Positions 61,126 through 64,000 of a stretch of DNA of 64,000 nucleotides are shown piece by piece; the stretch's first letter is position 1; every line of letters begins with the position of its first letter. Source of the stretch: Medicago truncatula. Lineage: Eukaryota; Streptophyta; Magnoliopsida; Fabales; Fabaceae. Both the position numbers and the translations under genes were made by a program. Where the stretch lies: NCBI RefSeq assembly GCF_003473485.1, contig NC_053045.1, forward strand, positions 55,904,494 to 55,968,493, read 5' to 3'. The notes below the pieces were generated by a model, which worked only from the letters and a program-made list of their open reading frames with translations, did not search any database and was not told where the DNA came from.

Positions 61126-61398
61126 TATAAACCACATTTTCCCTCTAGTGGCGTTGTCAGATCCTGAAAGGGTTCAAACTTTTGATCCTTGAGTGTGTAT
61201 TTCACTGTCATGTAGATATATGGATGTATAAAAATTGCAAATACATTCATAATGTCTCTTTTATTAGTCATTTTGGTCTCAAGTTTGATTTTAAATAGTT
61301 AATTTAGTCATTGAAGGTGATTTTTCCGTTCAATTTAGTCCTTGAAATTACTAAAAAAAAAGTTCACTAAAAATATATATTTGTCATTTTGATATACT
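61126..61398. other. Intergenic, no gene seen
   Basis: Short AT-rich interval upstream of the tandem repeats. Confidence 0.4.
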
Positions 61399-61815
61399 TA
61401 AGAATGAACTATAGTGACAATATTCCACAGTTCCAAGCACCAAAATAGTTGTTTGTCTTTTTTAAAAATGAAATAAAAGTTAGTATATTCAAGCACAAAG
61501 GCTATTAGCAGCCAACACTCGGGTGGGATTTAGTCCCACGTCGGATAGATAGGTTTCTTGAGAAGAGTTTATAAACTAATGAAAGGAAGTGAAAAAGTAG
61601 CGTGAATAATGAAGAAAATGTTAATGGCATAATAAAGCTAATGAGAGAAAATGAAAACTGTAAGAATGAACTATAGTGACAATACTCCACACTTCCAAGC
61701 AGCAAAATAGTTGTTTGTCTTTTTTAAAAATGAAATAAAAGTTAGTATATTCAAGCACAAAGGCTGTTAGCATCCAATACTCGGGTGAGATTTAGTCCCA
61801 CATCGGATAGATAGG
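61399..61815. repeat. Direct duplication of a 155-bp segment
   Basis: 61,399-61,553 (from TAAGAATGAACTATAGTGAC to TCGGATAGATAGG) recurs at 61,661-61,815 with few differences. The spacer is 107 bp. The TAGTCCCACRTCGGATAGAT motif at the end of each copy is a common plant repeat-element motif. Confidence 0.9.
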
Positions 61816-62294
61816 CTGTTTGGATGGAGGGGAGAGTTTACTTTTCTTTTTTAAATTCTGGACATTATAAAATAATTTTTACAAAATTGAATTAAGAACA
61901 TGATAAATAATCATATAATACTTCAAAAACACTTAATTTATTTTAAAAAAAACACTTTACATTGTTCATAATTTAAAAAATAAAAGTAAACCCTCCCATC
62001 CCTTCTCCTCTTAAACCCTCAATCCAAACACACCTTAAACGTTCAAATTAGATACTAGTTTGCGGTATAAATTGTGTTTGGAGAAACACACCTTACAATT
62101 GAAGAACATGATAAATAATCATATAATACTTCAAAATACTTAATTTATTTAAAAAAAAACACTTTACATTGTTCATAATTTAAAAAATAAAAGTAAACCT
62201 TCCTTTCCCTTCTCCTCTTAAACCCTCAATCCAAACACACCTTAAACGTTCAAATTAGATACTAGTTTACCGTATAAATTGTGTTTGGAGAAAC
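61816..62294. repeat. MITE-like element with internal tandem duplication (period 208)
   Basis: GTTTGGATGGAGGGGAGAGT at the left is inverted near 62,000 as CTCCCATCCCTTCTCC...CAATCCAAAC. A unit from AAGAACATGATAAATAATCA (61,894) is repeated from 62,102 to about 62,294. The two units differ by few bases, indicating recent duplication. Confidence 0.8.
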
Positions 62295-63261
62295 TCACAC
62301 AAGAGTCGATCAACTATCAACTAGAATGTAACTATTGTTGACTAGTTGCAGCAGTCAATGAGGGTTAAATTTTAGTTTATGACAACAATACTAATTCTCC
62401 TGAGAATACTTCCTCCCTCCATCTCAAAATAATTACTTCCTCCATCTTATTTTATTTCTGTTTCTAAATGCAAACTCCTTCTTAATATTAGATGCATTTA
62501 TTATTATTTTTCCTAAACATATCCTTAATTATTTATCTTAAGGGTGTCTATATATCATTACTCATAAAAATATTGTTCTAAAATAACTGATTCATCTTAC
62601 TTTTCAATACAATATTAATAATTCTTTTTCTAATTATAACTCTAATTAATACTACTTTCATCACTCCTAATTCAATATATTTCACTTTGCATTTATGATA
62701 TAGAGAATGCACAAATACATAAGAAGAGCATTTAAATCTTTCTTCTAAAAAAAAAGAGTATTTAAAATCATTTTTCTCTCTTCTTCGTTTATACACTATT
62801 TATAGAATTTTACGTGGATTGTGGACCACAGAAACATGTATGTCGACCACATCCACACAAAATAGACCACAACATCAGTTGGCTACCGTTGGCACAAGTA
62901 TGGTTTGTTGTCGTTGGCACAACTACAATTAACTGATGTTGCGCACCGAAACCAGTACCAGAGACATATTTTCTCACATTTCTTGTATACATTCAAACAC
63001 ATTCGTTCAATCATTTTCTCATCTAACATACATTCTTTCTATCATTCAATTAAATTATAAAACAAACACAATAAAGTAAAAATCATTCATTAGATAAGTA
63101 CCAAATGTCATCAAATTACATCCAAATCAAAGTAAATCACATAAGTACCAAATGTCATTCAATTACATCCAAATTCAAATGTACATAAACCAAAATAAAC
63201 ATCCTAAAAGGGTCATAAACATAGGCATTGGTCAACAAGCATCCCTTGACATCTCCATCTG
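62295..63261. other. Intergenic, no gene seen
   Basis: Contains a lone CTCCCTCCATCTCAAAATAA MITE end near 62,412 and a CCAC-rich stretch at 62,815-62,950 of unknown nature. No gene recognised. Confidence 0.4.
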
Positions 63262-64000
63262 TCACCTGGTGATGAAATATGTCAAGGTTGGCAAGCACAT
63301 ACTCCTAACCTGTCTCAAGGCCTCCAGCAGCTCCTTGTTTGTCAAGTCCTGACCCAATGCTTCATCTGCAATGTGAATGCATGACCTAATGATCTCCAAT
63401 GAATCGGGCATATCTCTAGCATGCTCATGCGCAATGATTTTCTCCTCATTCGTTGGTCTAGGAGGATATCCCTCAATAGGTAACATAATCTTTGGTGACA
63501 CACCTAACCGGTGTGCATTGCCATGGAGCATGTGCCCCCTCACCCCACTTAGCCTGAGGAATGAGATTCAAATTGTAGTCCAAGAAAGCTTGCACAACAT
63601 GAGCTGAAAGAATAGCCTGCACAGATGCTGGAGGTCCAGGGATGTCCTGCACACCCGTACTGCCTTTTAATCTGCTCAAACAAGTGACGGTACACCCTCC
63701 GTCAGCCACACATCATCCATCATGAATACCAACATATATCCTCAAATGCATGGAGCTCCCTATGTTCTTCGTACGACCTCCATAGGACATCATCCATATC
63801 CATAAGATCAAGCAGCAACCGATATACCATCGGTTTAGCATGACCCTTGCTAGGAATCCATCTACAGCGTATGGTCAGTTTGAGGCAAACTATGGATTAG
63901 ATGTTCTTAGATATACATCTGAGAAATGCACCAAAATCCATCCCTGGGAAAAGAAAAAAAACACAAATATAAATTAGGCTTAAATATGCAAACCGTCCCT
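63262..64000 (-). pseudogene. Plant mobile domain (PMD, MAIN-like) remnant, runs off window
   Basis: Minus-strand frames resemble PMD proteins: RWIPSKGHAKPMVYRLLL, then DDVLWRSYEEHRELHAFEDI, then VVQAFLDYNLNLIPQAKWGE and SPKIMLPIEGYPPRPTNEE. PMD genes in legumes are often transposon-derived. The copy is broken and continues beyond the edge. Confidence 0.6.

Noticed and set aside
1-64000. CRISPR arrays, bacterial operons or phage genes
   Set aside because: No regularly spaced repeats or prokaryotic gene layout; the genes have plant spliceosomal introns.

Overview
The window looks like nuclear DNA of a legume, most likely Medicago or a close relative. It is AT-rich, with compact GT-AG genes separated by many small foldback elements, tRNA-derived SINE pieces and retroelement fossils. 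The species is inferred from protein similarity recalled from memory and from the repeat style; no search was run.

Layout. 1-4.1 kb: repeats only. 4.1-11.0 kb (+): an 11-exon synaptotagmin gene (SYT4/SYT5 type, 566 aa). 12.6-16.8 kb (-): a purple acid phosphatase like PAP26 (9 proposed exons, 465 aa), convergent with the synaptotagmin gene. 17.8-19.9 kb: a Ty1/copia fossil split by a hAT-type insertion with a perfect 8-bp target duplication. 20-25.8 kb: foldback elements and SINEs. 25.9-27.0 kb (+): a single-exon ARM-repeat protein. 27-30 kb: a foldback element, a LINE RNase H remnant and a SINE. 30.4-34.3 kb (-): TOC90, a chloroplast preprotein receptor GTPase, with tRNA-Leu(CAA) and tRNA-Arg(ACG) just upstream on the same strand. 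36.4 kb (+): an arabinogalactan peptide. 37.6-39.7 kb (-): a plastid-targeted NAD(P)-binding protein of the At2g34460 type. 41.3-42.8 kb: a hAT-like element. 43.3-45.6 kb (+): a small two-exon membrane protein. 46-56 kb: mostly repeats plus three gene fragments. 57.3-59.5 kb (+): an atypical HSP70 (HSP70-8/HSP70T-2 type). 60.4-61.1 kb (-): an HSP70 pseudogene. 63.3-64 kb (-): a plant-mobile-domain remnant running off the edge.

Most genes are ordinary single-copy-style housekeeping genes with no evident joint pathway: membrane contact sites, phosphate scavenging, plastid import, cell-wall proteoglycan and chaperone. The unusual part is 43-61 kb. The HSP70 gene has an upstream exon coding about 99 residues that joins in frame to the HSP70 body. 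A diverged inverted copy of that exon lies at 52.1-52.6 kb, an inverted HSP70 3' copy at 60.4-61.1 kb, and an inverted copy of the last intron, last exon and 3' UTR of the 43-kb gene at 56.1-56.4 kb, just upstream of the HSP70 gene. This suggests repeated inverted segmental duplication around one locus and a possible new N-terminal domain on an HSP70.
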